Shown: piece after piece, positions 17,819 through 26,156 of the stretch
Layout of the letters: every line of letters begins with the position of its first letter
Numbering within the stretch: position 1 is the stretch's first letter
NCBI RefSeq assembly: GCF_010894435.1
Contig: NZ_JAAIXZ010000028.1
Coordinates: 87,122-151,121, forward strand
DNA: 64,000 bases
Direction of reading: 5' to 3'
From: Pyxidicoccus trucidator
Lineage (GTDB): Bacteria; Myxococcota; Myxococcia; Myxococcales; Myxococcaceae
Program-made: the position numbers and the translations under genes
The notes under the pieces: generated by a model
Seen by the model: only the letters and a program-made list of their open reading frames with translations
What the model was told of the DNA's origin: nothing
The model's database searches: none

Positions 17819-17843
17819 GTAACCGGCGGACGGGAGCTGCGTA
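17819..17843 (+). promoter_or_regulatory. ECF-sigma-like promoter of the YceI/RiPP operon
   Basis: GTAACC at 17819-17824 and CGTA at 17840-17843 are separated by 15 bp. This resembles ECF promoters with an AAC core in the -35 box, including those reported for SigF of Caulobacter (GTAACC, then CGAA), a regulator of DUF692-type metal-stress operons. It lies about 45 bp before the yceI-like start. No experimental support. Confidence 0.45.
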
Positions 17844-17888
17844 CCGGATGCATCCGCGCATCGCTGACATCCGTAAATGAGGTCCGTC

Positions 17889-18512
17889 ATGTCCCGCACG
17901 TTCCTGGCGCTCGCCGCCCTCCTGTCGCTTCCCGCACTCGCGGCCGAGCCCGCCGCCGCGCCGCGGGCCTTCGTCTTCAATGACCCGAACAGCCGCGACA
18001 CCGTGGCCTTCATGCTGGACGCGCCGCTGGAGGTCATCAACGGCCTGTCCAACGAGGTTCGCGGCCGCGTGGAGGTGAAGGGCACCAAGGCCAGCGGGAA
18101 GTTCCAGCTGCCCGTGAAGTCCATCAAGACGGGCAACGACACGCGCGACGAGCACCTGCGCAATGACCGCTGGCTGGACGCCGCGAAGTCCCCGGACATC
18201 GTCTTCGAGTTCGTCGACCTGGCCCTGCCCTCGGCGCTGGAGGCGGGCAAGCCGGTGAAGGTGAAGGGCAAGGGCCGCTTCACCCTGCGCGGTGTGACGC
18301 GCGAGGAGCCGGTGGAGGTGACGGCCACGTACTTCAAGGAGTCCAGCGAGACGAAGAACCGCGCGGCGGGAGACCTCCTGCGCGTGCGTGCGAAGTTCCA
18401 GATTCCGCTCGAGGCCTACGGCATCCAGCGGACGGAAGCGCTGGTGCTCAAGGTGGGCGAGACCGCCGAGGTCAACGTCGACGCCTGGGGCTCCACGCAA
18501 TTCAAGCTGTAA
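17889..18512 (+). CDS. YceI-family periplasmic protein
   Basis: The 207-residue protein has a signal peptide (LALAALLSLPALAAEP) and a YceI-like lipocalin-fold domain: VAFMLDAPLEVINGLSNEV, then KTGNDTRDEHLRNDRWLDA and FTLRGVTREEPVEV. YceI proteins bind isoprenoid-like or amphipathic ligands in the periplasm and are often stress-induced. The start at 17889 has GAGG six bases upstream; an in-frame ATG at 17877 is also possible. It heads an apparent operon with the Cys-containing precursor (45-bp gap), DUF692 and DUF2063 genes. Confidence 0.88.
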   Translation: MSRTFLALAALLSLPALAAEPAAAPRAFVFNDPNSRDTVAFMLDAPLEVINGLSNEVRGRVEVKGTKASGKFQLPVKSIKTGNDTRDEHLRNDRWLDAAKSPDIVFEFVDLALPSALEAGKPVKVKGKGRFTLRGVTREEPVEVTATYFKESSETKNRAAGDLLRVRAKFQIPLEAYGIQRTEALVLKVGETAEVNVDAWGSTQFKL

Positions 18513-18557
18513 CGCTGTAGTTCACCCCCCAATGCAGTACCGAAAGGAAGCAACACC

Positions 18558-18824
18558 ATGAACGTCAAGACCCTGGCGGCGATTGTCGGCACCCTGTCCC
18601 TGTCCGCGCTGGCCACCGGCTGTGCGTCCACCAAGTCCGCGGAGGCCCAGCCGGCCACCGCCGAGAAGGGCGCCGAGGGCAGCTGCGGCGCGAAGGCCAC
18701 CGAGGCGAAGGGCGCCGAGGCCGCCTGCAACGGCCAGAAGCAGGAGGCCGCTCCGGCCGCCACGCCGGAGAAGGGCGCCGAGGGCAGCTGCGGCGCCGGT
18801 TCCTGCGGCGGCGCCAAGAAGTAG
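18558..18824 (+). CDS. putative MNIO RiPP precursor, Cys-containing small lipoprotein-like peptide
   Basis: This 88-residue protein has an N-terminal export signal ending LSALATGC (C22, a near-lipobox). The mature part is low-complexity Ala/Glu/Lys sequence with two exact copies of EKGAEGSCGA at residues 37-46 and 71-80, a weaker unit EAACNGQ with C57, and a final GSCGG with C83. EGxCG repeats are the hallmark of HvfA-type precursors, whose cysteines are converted by DUF692 (MNIO) enzymes into oxazolone/thioamide-type metal ligands. The immediate downstream DUF692 and DUF2063 genes support this role. The precursor identity and modification are inferred; a lipidated or Sec-exported metal-binding product is the likely outcome. 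Confidence 0.75.
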   Translation: MNVKTLAAIVGTLSLSALATGCASTKSAEAQPATAEKGAEGSCGAKATEAKGAEAACNGQKQEAAPAATPEKGAEGSCGAGSCGGAKK

Positions 18825-18932
18825 TCGCGTCCCTGGCGGGGGTCGGTGAAAGCCGGCGCCCTGCTGTCCGGGCGGTGGGAGGAATGCTCCCGCCGCCCGT
18901 GTCGTTCCTGCCTCCCGAGGAGGAGTGCCCCG

Positions 18933-19778
18933 GTGGTGACGTACGCGCGGAGACACGGACTGAAGCCGCTGGGCGCGGGCATCGGGCTGCGGCGGAGCTT
19001 CTACGAGGAGCTGCCCCGCACCGTTCGCACGCTCGACTGGGTGGAGGTCATCCCGGAGAACTTCCTCTCGCTGGGCGGCCGGCCGCAGCGCACCCTGAAC
19101 GCCTGCGCGGAGCGGTGGCCGGTGCTGCCGCACGGCGTGGGGCTCGACATCGGCGGGCCGGATGCGCTGGACGTGGACTACGTCACGCGGCTGGCGGCGC
19201 TGGTGGCGCGGGTGGACGCGCCGTTCTTCTCGGACCACCTCTGCTATTCGCGGCTGGGCGGCGTGTACCTGCATGACCTGCTGCCGCTGCCCTTCACCGA
19301 GGCCGCCGTGGAGCACGTGGTGCCGCGCGTGCGCGAGGTGGTGGCGCGCGTGGGTCGGCCCTTCCTGCTGGAGAACCCGAGCTACTACGCGCACATGCCG
19401 GGCGGCACGCTGTCCGAGGCGGACTTCCTGCGGCACGTGGTGGAGCAGGCGGACTGCGGGCTGTTGCTGGACGTGAACAACGTCTACGTCAACGCGCTCA
19501 ACCACGGGTATGACCCGCGGGCCTTCGTGGACGCGCTGCCGCTGGAGCGGGTGGTGCAGGTCCACCTCGCCGGCCACACGCGCTACCCGGACGTCATCAT
19601 CGACACGCACGGAGACCGCGTCTGCGGGGACGTGTGGTCGTTGTATCGGTATGTGCTGGAGCGCACCGGCCCGGTGGCGACGCTCATCGAGTGGGACCAG
19701 GACATCCCCTCGCTGGACGCGGTGCTGGACGAGGCGGACGTGGCGCGCGGCGCGCTGCGGGAGGTGGCGGGGCGATGA
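18933..19778 (+). CDS. DUF692 multinuclear iron oxidase (MNIO), MbnB/HvfB-like
   Basis: With the GTG at 18933 the enzyme has 281 residues, the usual size. Family features are clear: GAGIGLRRSFYEEL at the N-terminus, WVEVIPENFLS, FFSDHLCYSR (D and H ligands), LLENPSYY, LLLDVNNVYVNALNHGYDP, VQVHLAGHTR, DTHGDRVCGDVWSLY and LIEWDQDIP. These conserved His, Asp, Glu and Asn residues bind the two or three irons that oxidise cysteines in peptide substrates. AGGAGG lies eight bases before the GTG; the longer frame to 18846 is non-homologous. Its stop overlaps the DUF2063 start (ATGA), so the two are coupled. Confidence 0.92.
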   Translation: MVTYARRHGLKPLGAGIGLRRSFYEELPRTVRTLDWVEVIPENFLSLGGRPQRTLNACAERWPVLPHGVGLDIGGPDALDVDYVTRLAALVARVDAPFFSDHLCYSRLGGVYLHDLLPLPFTEAAVEHVVPRVREVVARVGRPFLLENPSYYAHMPGGTLSEADFLRHVVEQADCGLLLDVNNVYVNALNHGYDPRAFVDALPLERVVQVHLAGHTRYPDVIIDTHGDRVCGDVWSLYRYVLERTGPVATLIEWDQDIPSLDAVLDEADVARGALREVAGR

Positions 19779-20509
19779 AGCCGGCGCTGAAGCACTTCTT
19801 CGACAGCATGGGCACGTACTTCGCCCGCCCCGGCGCGGAGTCGCTGGAGCGGCTGTACGCGGAGCACCCGGGCTGGGACGCGGCGCGCGGGCGCGTGGCC
19901 GTCTATGGCGACTTCGTGCGCGGGCATGTGCGCGGCGTGCTGGAGAAGGTCTTCCCGCTCGTGCGCGGCGCGGTGGGCCCGGAGGCGTGGGGTGCGCTGG
20001 TGGAGGGCTACACGCTGACGCGGCCCGCGCGGCACCATGAGCTGAACCACCTGGCGGAGGGCTTCCCGGCCTTCGTCGCGGACGCGGTGGCCGCGCGCGG
20101 GCTGGCAGCCTTCGTCCCCGCGCTGGCGCGCTTCGAGTGGACGGACTTCGCGGTGTTCGCCTCGGAGGAGTCCGCGCCGGAGCGGGTGGAGCGGCTGTCG
20201 GCCAACCCCACGCTGGCCGTGCTGGAGCATCCCTTCCTTCTTTGCGCGTACGTGCGGGCGCAGGGGGCGCGGACGGAGCCGGAGGCGGGGCAGGAGCTGG
20301 CCTTGCTGTGGCGCCACCCGGAGCACCTCGTCACCTACTACGTGGAGGCCACGCCGCCCGCGCTGCTGGTGCTGAAGATGGCGGTGGAGGGGCTGTCCGC
20401 CTCGGACGTGGCTGCGGCCACCGGCATGCCCGAGGCGGAGCTGCGGAGCTCGGTGGAGCGCTTCTCCCGCGACGGGCTGGTGCTGGCTCCGCGCGGCTCC
20501 GAAGGCTGA
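19775..20509 (+). CDS. DUF2063 (HvfC/BufC-like) partner protein
   Basis: The 244-residue protein starts at an ATG overlapping the DUF692 stop by four bases. Its N-terminal region matches DUF2063: RVAVYGDFVRGHVRGVLEKV, then FPLVRGAVGPEAWGALVEGY and a following WTDFAVF. In DUF692 systems this partner binds the precursor leader region and delivers it to the enzyme. A C-terminal winged-helix-like part (LSASDVAAATGMPEAELRSS) also appears. The ATGA overlap, together with the small Cys-rich gene upstream, makes a complete minimal MNIO RiPP locus. It converges with the Ig/propeller lipoprotein gene, 117 bp away. Confidence 0.88.
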   Translation: MKPALKHFFDSMGTYFARPGAESLERLYAEHPGWDAARGRVAVYGDFVRGHVRGVLEKVFPLVRGAVGPEAWGALVEGYTLTRPARHHELNHLAEGFPAFVADAVAARGLAAFVPALARFEWTDFAVFASEESAPERVERLSANPTLAVLEHPFLLCAYVRAQGARTEPEAGQELALLWRHPEHLVTYYVEATPPALLVLKMAVEGLSASDVAAATGMPEAELRSSVERFSRDGLVLAPRGSEG

Positions 20510-20626
20510 AGCACCTGCCCCTCGCCTGGAAGCCACCGGGCGCCGTGCCCGTGTTGGCTCCGCGTGGTTCCGCACGCCCCGGCGTGGCGAGGTCCGCGGC
20601 GCGGCTCCGCTCGCACGGGGACCCTC

Positions 20627-23407
20627 CTAAGGCCCGGAGTACGTCGCCACGCCCTTGCTGGTGCCGATGTAGCGACCACCCTCCGGCCCCGCGAGCAGCG
20701 CGCGCACGTCCGCGTCGGGCAGGCCCTCCTGCTCGGTGAGCAGCGTGACGATGTCCGACTGGAGGTCGTAGCGCACCAGTCCGCGCCGGGTGCCGGCCCA
20801 CAGGACGTCCCGGGTGCGGGTGCCCGTGGACTGTCGCTCGAAGAGGAGCGCCTGCACCTCCTCGTCGGGCAGGGACCAGGGCGCGTCGCGGAGCGCCGGG
20901 CCGGGCCGCCCCAGCGTGCTGAAGCCCTTGCCCGTCCCCGCGAAGACCAGCCCCTCGGGGCTCACGGCCACGGCCCGCACGTCCTCGTCGGTCACCGCGG
21001 GCGGCACGTGGAGCGTCACCCTCACCTGCGCGAGCGCCGGCTCGAAGGCGTCCTCCACCTGCACCGTCACTTCGGCCAGTCCGGCCGACGTCGCGGCCCA
21101 CGCCTTCACCCGCGCCGCGGTGGAGGCGGGGGAGAAGACGACCTGGCGCACCTCGCGTCCCTCCAGCAGGCGCTGGCCCACGACGATGCCCGGACGTCCT
21201 CCCAGGGAGGGATTGCTCGCGCGGGTGAGGATGAGGCCCTTGTCCGTGCCCAGCAGCAGCAGGTCGGGCGACTCCAGCGCGGCCACCGACGTCACCCGGT
21301 CGTTCGCGGCGCCCAGCGGCCCGCCCGCGAAGCGCACACACGTGCCCTCCACGCAGCGATGCACGCCTCCGCCATCCGTGCCCACGAAGAGCACCTCGCC
21401 GTCTTCGCCACGCAGGGAGAACAGCGCCGTCGCCGACTCGCTCACGCCCATGGGCGTCGAGGGCGGCCGCGCGCTGAACACCCACGCCGACTCGCCATCC
21501 ACGTAGCGCAGCCCGGCGCCGATGAGGGCCAGCGACACCACGGGTCGATCATCAGTCACCGCCTCCACCAGCCAGGAGCGGCCCGGGGGCAGCACCGTGA
21601 AGGAGGCCGCGGCCCGGCTCACCGCGCCGCCCCGGTCCTCGGCGCGTAGCACCACCGTGTGCCTGCCGATGCCGGGCGCGGTGAGGTTGACCCCGGGGTT
21701 GCCGCCAGTGCCTACCTCCACGCGCCCGCCCAGGCTGTCCAGCCACGCCAGCGACGCGAGGCCGCCCCCCGTGTCCAGGTCTCTCACGAAGCCGGTGGCG
21801 AAGATGGAGTGGCCCTCGCGGCATGGCTCCTCGAGGCAGTTCGTGCCGTCCTGCCACAAGCCCTCCACCCGCACCTCCGGCGCCCCGTTCACCGTCACGG
21901 CCACCGTGGCGGTGCAGGCCAGGCCCCAGGGGTCCGTCACGGTGAGCGTCAGCACGTGGGGGCCCGGCGTGGTCAGCCGCTGCGTGGTGGCGCTGGCGCC
22001 GCTCGCCAGGGCTCCGTCGCGCGAGGACGTCCAAGCGAAGCGCAGGGCCCCTCTCAGGTCCTCCGCGTCGGTGGCCGAGCCCTCCAGCGCCAATGGCCTC
22101 CCGGCGTTCACCACCACGGTGGCGCGGGGCGCCTGGATGGAGCAGCCCGTGGGGGCCGAGTTGACGATGACGCGCACCGGCCGCGTCGCGCAGCCTCGCA
22201 GCGACGTGTCCTCCGGGTCCACCGCGCAGGCGCTGAGCGTCTGCGCGCCGGCCACGGTGAAGATGGCGGTGACGTCTTCGCCGGTGGCCAGTGGCCGGGG
22301 CGACGCGCTGGTGGACCATACGGGCGGCAGCGACTCGCCCGTCTCCGGGTCCACGCACTGGCCGCGCAGCGCGCTGGATGCGCCCAGCAGCAGGCGCGCG
22401 CTCTCCTGGGGGGCCTCGATTCCGCACCACGGGGGCAGGTTGGTGACCAGTCGGATGCGCACGCTGTCCGTGGCCGCGTTGCCCAGGCCGTCCACCACTC
22501 GCGCCGTCACCGTGTACTCGCCGGGCAGCGTGAAGGTGTGCGACAGGGCGGGTCCCGTGCCGAGCGGGAGGCTCCCCGGTTCCAGGACCCACTGGATGGC
22601 GCCGTCCAGGTTGCCCGCGCCGCCGTCGGTGTTGAAGTCCTGCGCCGTGGCGCGGAAGAGGATGGTGGACGCGAAGGGCGCGGGCTCCCCCGTCTTCACG
22701 TACACCTCTTCCTGCTCGGGGCGGGTGATGAGCACCGCGGGCGCCCGGGTGGCGCGCACCGTGACGCGCACCGTGGCGGTGGTGCTGGCGCCGGTGGCGG
22801 GGTCCGTCGCGGTACAGGTCAGCGTGTCCTCGCCCGCCACCCGGAGCGTCGCGCGCACCGCCTCGCCCTGTGGCAGCGGGCCTGTCAGCGCGGACGTCCA
22901 GTGCACCGCGCCGCCCGTCAGCCGCACGCCGCCCACGGTGATGGCTTCACACGCCAGCTCCACCGGCTCGCCCAGGTTGAAGGCGTTGCCGGGCGAGGGC
23001 TTGAGGACGGTGGCGACGGGGGCCTCCGTGCCCAGCACACTCACGCGCACGGACGCGCTGGTGGCCTGTCCACCCGAGTCCACCACCGTGGCCGTCAGCG
23101 TCTGGTCGCCCGCCTCGCGGAAGGTGGCGGTGGCCCGGACGCCGCGGGTGAGCTGCCCCTCCAGCGAGGACACCCACAGCACGCGCTCACCCAGCGTCTC
23201 GCCGTCCTCCGCGTCCTCCACTCGGGCCTCGAAGTCCACGGGCTGCCCCACGCGCAGGGGCGCCGGGCCTTCCGGCCGGAGGATGCTCAGCGTGGGCGCG
23301 GCGTTGGGCGGAGGCAGCGGGCCTGGGGGCGTGTCACAGCCTCCCAGGATGGCGGCACCCAGCAAGGCCAGGGCCATGCGGGTACGGGGGGAGGGCAGGG
23401 GAGTCAC
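20627..23407 (-). CDS. large lipoprotein with Ig-like repeats and a C-terminal propeller
   Basis: The 926-residue product begins at a GTG just four bases after the upstream stop, and its signal ends in AAILGGCD, indicating a lipoprotein. About six Ig/PKD-like modules follow (recurring patterns such as TLTATVVDSGGQATSASVRV and HVLTLTVTDPWGLACTATV). The last third has repeating units such as VLFVGTDGGGVHR, LLLGTDKGLILTR, VFAGTGKGFSTLG, WAGTRRGLVRYD and YIGTSKGVATY, the pattern of a two-component-regulator-like beta-propeller. It is the last gene of the ECF-sigma/caspase operon and is likely a surface sensor or adhesin; function is not known. Confidence 0.82.
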   Translation of the reverse strand: MTPLPSPRTRMALALLGAAILGGCDTPPGPLPPPNAAPTLSILRPEGPAPLRVGQPVDFEARVEDAEDGETLGERVLWVSSLEGQLTRGVRATATFREAGDQTLTATVVDSGGQATSASVRVSVLGTEAPVATVLKPSPGNAFNLGEPVELACEAITVGGVRLTGGAVHWTSALTGPLPQGEAVRATLRVAGEDTLTCTATDPATGASTTATVRVTVRATRAPAVLITRPEQEEVYVKTGEPAPFASTILFRATAQDFNTDGGAGNLDGAIQWVLEPGSLPLGTGPALSHTFTLPGEYTVTARVVDGLGNAATDSVRIRLVTNLPPWCGIEAPQESARLLLGASSALRGQCVDPETGESLPPVWSTSASPRPLATGEDVTAIFTVAGAQTLSACAVDPEDTSLRGCATRPVRVIVNSAPTGCSIQAPRATVVVNAGRPLALEGSATDAEDLRGALRFAWTSSRDGALASGASATTQRLTTPGPHVLTLTVTDPWGLACTATVAVTVNGAPEVRVEGLWQDGTNCLEEPCREGHSIFATGFVRDLDTGGGLASLAWLDSLGGRVEVGTGGNPGVNLTAPGIGRHTVVLRAEDRGGAVSRAAASFTVLPPGRSWLVEAVTDDRPVVSLALIGAGLRYVDGESAWVFSARPPSTPMGVSESATALFSLRGEDGEVLFVGTDGGGVHRCVEGTCVRFAGGPLGAANDRVTSVAALESPDLLLLGTDKGLILTRASNPSLGGRPGIVVGQRLLEGREVRQVVFSPASTAARVKAWAATSAGLAEVTVQVEDAFEPALAQVRVTLHVPPAVTDEDVRAVAVSPEGLVFAGTGKGFSTLGRPGPALRDAPWSLPDEEVQALLFERQSTGTRTRDVLWAGTRRGLVRYDLQSDIVTLLTEQEGLPDADVRALLAGPEGGRYIGTSKGVATYSGP

Positions 23408-23411
23408 GGCT

Positions 23412-24506
23412 TCAGCTGCGCGGCCGGCAGACGCGGCCGGCGGCGGAGTCCTCACAGCGCAGGGCGCCCGGGCACTCGCGGTCCGTGGCGCACGGAATGG
23501 TGCACGCGCCGTCCACGCAGAGTCCATCGGTCAGCCCCTGGTCCCGGCACCGCGCGTCCCCGTCGCATTGCGTGCTGAGCCCCAGCAGGCCATGGCAGCC
23601 CTCGAAGCGTGCCGCGTCCGGCAGGCACCGGCCGCCCTGGCAGGTGAAGCCCGAGGCGCACGCGTCCTCCGCGGCTCCTTCGGCGCCGTCAGCGCACTCC
23701 GCCACGCAGGCCGCGCTGCCTTCGGGCAGGTCCTGGCACGTCGCGCCCTGCTGGCACTTCCAGTTCCCATCACACGGGGCGCACCAGGCGCCGGGGCCCT
23801 CGCAGCGGAAGCCCTTGCAGGACAGGCCCTCGCCGCACTGCGCGTCCTCGTAGCACTCCACGCACTTGTTGTTGGGCGCGCACCGCAGGCCCTCCGCGCA
23901 GCCCGTCACCGCGCAGCCGCGGTTGGCGGAGTCCTCGTCTGCTTCCAGGTCGAGCTTGATTTCCTTCTTCTCGCCGGGCCCCACGCACGCCTCGGCCTGC
24001 AGCAGGGAGAAGCCGATGGCGGACACCGTCACGCCGTAGCAGCCGTCCGGCAGCGGCCCCACCCGGAGCCGCCCCTTGTCGTCCAGCTGCAGTCGCTGGA
24101 AGGGCGTGCCCACCACGGACACCTGCGCGCCCGTCACGCGCTGTCCCTGCGCGGCCTTCACCTTCAGGTCGAAGAAGCCGGCGTCCTTCGTCGCCACTTT
24201 CTTCACGTCGATGGACTGGCCGCCCTGCACCGTCACGCCGACGCGCGCCGCCTTCTCCGCGGTGGCCACGATGAACAGCTCGACGGGGCCCGCCGGTACG
24301 CCTTCCAGCGCGAAGCGCCCCTCGGCGTCCACGTTGCTGCGCAGCCCGGGCTGGCCCACCAGCGCCACCAGCGCCACGGCCGGGTCGAACTCGGTGAGCT
24401 GACCGCGCACGGTGCCCACCCGGAAGGGGTCGTTCTTCAGGTTGCCGCACGCGCCCGCGACCAGCGCGAGCAGGGTGGCCATCGCGATGTGGAAAGTCGT
24501 GCGCAT
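23412..24506 (-). CDS. Cys-rich lipoprotein with carboxypeptidase-regulatory-like domain
   Basis: The 364-residue protein has a lipobox LVAGAC and then a region with carboxypeptidase-regulatory-like (Ig-like) character, VDAEGRFALEGVPAGPVEL, followed by a second such unit (DDKGRLRVGPLPDGCYGVTV). The C-terminal half from about residue 195 is very cysteine-rich, about 26 Cys, in repeats such as CGEGLSCKGFRCEGPGAWC, as in many myxobacterial surface lipoproteins. Its ATG overlaps the stop of the caspase gene by one base (TGATG), so the two are coupled. Role unknown; it probably acts outside the cell with the caspase-like and propeller proteins of the same operon. Confidence 0.8.
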   Translation of the reverse strand: MRTTFHIAMATLLALVAGACGNLKNDPFRVGTVRGQLTEFDPAVALVALVGQPGLRSNVDAEGRFALEGVPAGPVELFIVATAEKAARVGVTVQGGQSIDVKKVATKDAGFFDLKVKAAQGQRVTGAQVSVVGTPFQRLQLDDKGRLRVGPLPDGCYGVTVSAIGFSLLQAEACVGPGEKKEIKLDLEADEDSANRGCAVTGCAEGLRCAPNNKCVECYEDAQCGEGLSCKGFRCEGPGAWCAPCDGNWKCQQGATCQDLPEGSAACVAECADGAEGAAEDACASGFTCQGGRCLPDAARFEGCHGLLGLSTQCDGDARCRDQGLTDGLCVDGACTIPCATDRECPGALRCEDSAAGRVCRPRS

Positions 24507-26152
24507 CAGAACCGATACCCCGCGCCGGCCCAACCGCCGGTGAAGCCCACGGCCTGTCCCTGTCCGTCCACCACCACGTACGTCAGCATGAGCTGGGCTT
24601 GTGACATCAGCTCCAGCCGCTCCCCGACCCGCCACACCACGCCGCCCACTACGCCGGGACTGACCGTGAAGAAACTCTGGCTGCCGGCGAAGGCCTCCAC
24701 GTCGAAAGACCGCCCCAGGTACAGAGCGGCCACACGCGGGCCGGCGAACAGGGTGAATCGCTCCCACCGCCACAGGTACGGCAGCGCCGCCCCGGTGGTG
24801 AAGGTGGTGTAGCCAAAGGGCACCTCGCTGCCCGGGGCCATCCGCAGCTTCTGCCGGCCGGTGCTGAAGCCCACGTCGAAGAGCAGCGCGAAGTCCTGGA
24901 GCGGCATGTCCTCCAGCCGCAGCGACACCGCCACCTCAGGGGCCCTGGGCAGCAGCTCGTTGCGGCTGCGCGCGTCCGCGAAGGTGAACATGCCGCCCAG
25001 CAGCGACAGCGAGCGCCGGGGGAAGGCCTCCGACAGCAGCCGCTCCAGCGGCAGCCGCTCTCCCACGCCGATGTCCACCTCGCGCCGCACCAGCACCGCG
25101 TCGCCCTTGGTCAGCTCCACCGTGCGCCTGCCCGGCACCACCGCCGCGCCGCCCGGCAGGTCCGTCCGGGGCTCTCCGTCCACCTTGAGGGTGAAGCCGT
25201 CCAGCCGCGGGTTGTAGGAGAACAGCTCCGGTCGGCCCGTCCGGGCGATGCTGCCCGACAGCACCACCGGGTCCGCGCCCACTTCGAGGATTTCCGCCGA
25301 GGGCCGCTGCCGTCCCTCGGTGAAGGCGAAGGTGCGGCGGCGCGCGTAGTCATGCGCCTCCGTGGCGGTGACGGCCCCGTCCACGTTGCGGTCGGCCGTA
25401 CCGCCCAGGCCCTCGATGAGGAAGTGGGTGTAGATGTCGTTGCGCAGGCCCTCGTCCTCGCGCGCCGTCTCGCCCCAGTCACAGGCGGCGAACACCAGCG
25501 AGGCTCGCGACGACTCCTCCAGGGGACGCGCGTAGAAGCCCGACTTGATGCCGGCCAGCTCCGCCTCCAGCTCCTTGGGCAGCAGCGACTTGCCGCTGCC
25601 GCTGTGGCAGGTGGCCAGCACCAGCAGTCGCCGCCGGCTGGACAGCCCGTCGAACTCCGCCTTCAGCGCGTCCATGGACAGCGCCGTCTGGGGGATGGCG
25701 CGGAAGGACGCGTCGCGCGTCACCAGGTAGCGCCGCAGCTCGCCCTGGTTGTCGCGCGCCAGCGTGCCGTGCGCGGAGAAGTAGACCACCACCACGTCGT
25801 CGGGCCGGTGCGCCTCCTTCCGGAGCTGCCGCAGCGCCGCGAGGATGGACGCGCGCGTCGTCTCCTCCGGCCGCGTGAGCACGCGCACCTGGTCGAACCG
25901 GCCGCGAGTCGGGTCCCTCAGCGCCTCCGCCAGGTCCGTGGCGTCCTTCGTGGTGTAGCGCAGGCCACGCCAGTGCGGGTCGTCGAACTCGGAGATGCCC
26001 ACCAGCAGCGCCATGCGCCGGGGCGTGTAGGCCGTGGAGAGCGCCTCCTCGTCGAGCCGGAGTGGCACGAGGCCACCCTTCTCCACGGAAGCAGGGCCCG
26101 CGCACGCGGCCAGGCCCATCAGCAGGATGGATAGGAGGTGCCTCACACGCAT
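24506..26152 (-). CDS. caspase-like (peptidase C14) lipoprotein
   Basis: The 548-residue protein has a lipobox at LAACAG (C17). A caspase/peptidase C14 domain covers about residues 45-300, with ALLVGISEFDD, the catalytic His in VVYFSAHGT (H128) and Cys in LVLATCHSG (C182). An EF-hand-like loop, DRNVDGAVTATEAHDY, follows at about 250. The C-terminal third, after a PEGA-like segment, reads like an outer-membrane beta-barrel (alternating aromatic strands, ending GWAGAGYRF). So a caspase-type protease seems tethered at the cell envelope. It sits between the anti-sigma and Cys-rich lipoprotein genes, with gaps of four and minus one bases. Confidence 0.88.
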   Translation of the reverse strand: MRVRHLLSILLMGLAACAGPASVEKGGLVPLRLDEEALSTAYTPRRMALLVGISEFDDPHWRGLRYTTKDATDLAEALRDPTRGRFDQVRVLTRPEETTRASILAALRQLRKEAHRPDDVVVVYFSAHGTLARDNQGELRRYLVTRDASFRAIPQTALSMDALKAEFDGLSSRRRLLVLATCHSGSGKSLLPKELEAELAGIKSGFYARPLEESSRASLVFAACDWGETAREDEGLRNDIYTHFLIEGLGGTADRNVDGAVTATEAHDYARRRTFAFTEGRQRPSAEILEVGADPVVLSGSIARTGRPELFSYNPRLDGFTLKVDGEPRTDLPGGAAVVPGRRTVELTKGDAVLVRREVDIGVGERLPLERLLSEAFPRRSLSLLGGMFTFADARSRNELLPRAPEVAVSLRLEDMPLQDFALLFDVGFSTGRQKLRMAPGSEVPFGYTTFTTGAALPYLWRWERFTLFAGPRVAALYLGRSFDVEAFAGSQSFFTVSPGVVGGVVWRVGERLELMSQAQLMLTYVVVDGQGQAVGFTGGWAGAGYRF

Positions 26153-26156
26153 GCCG

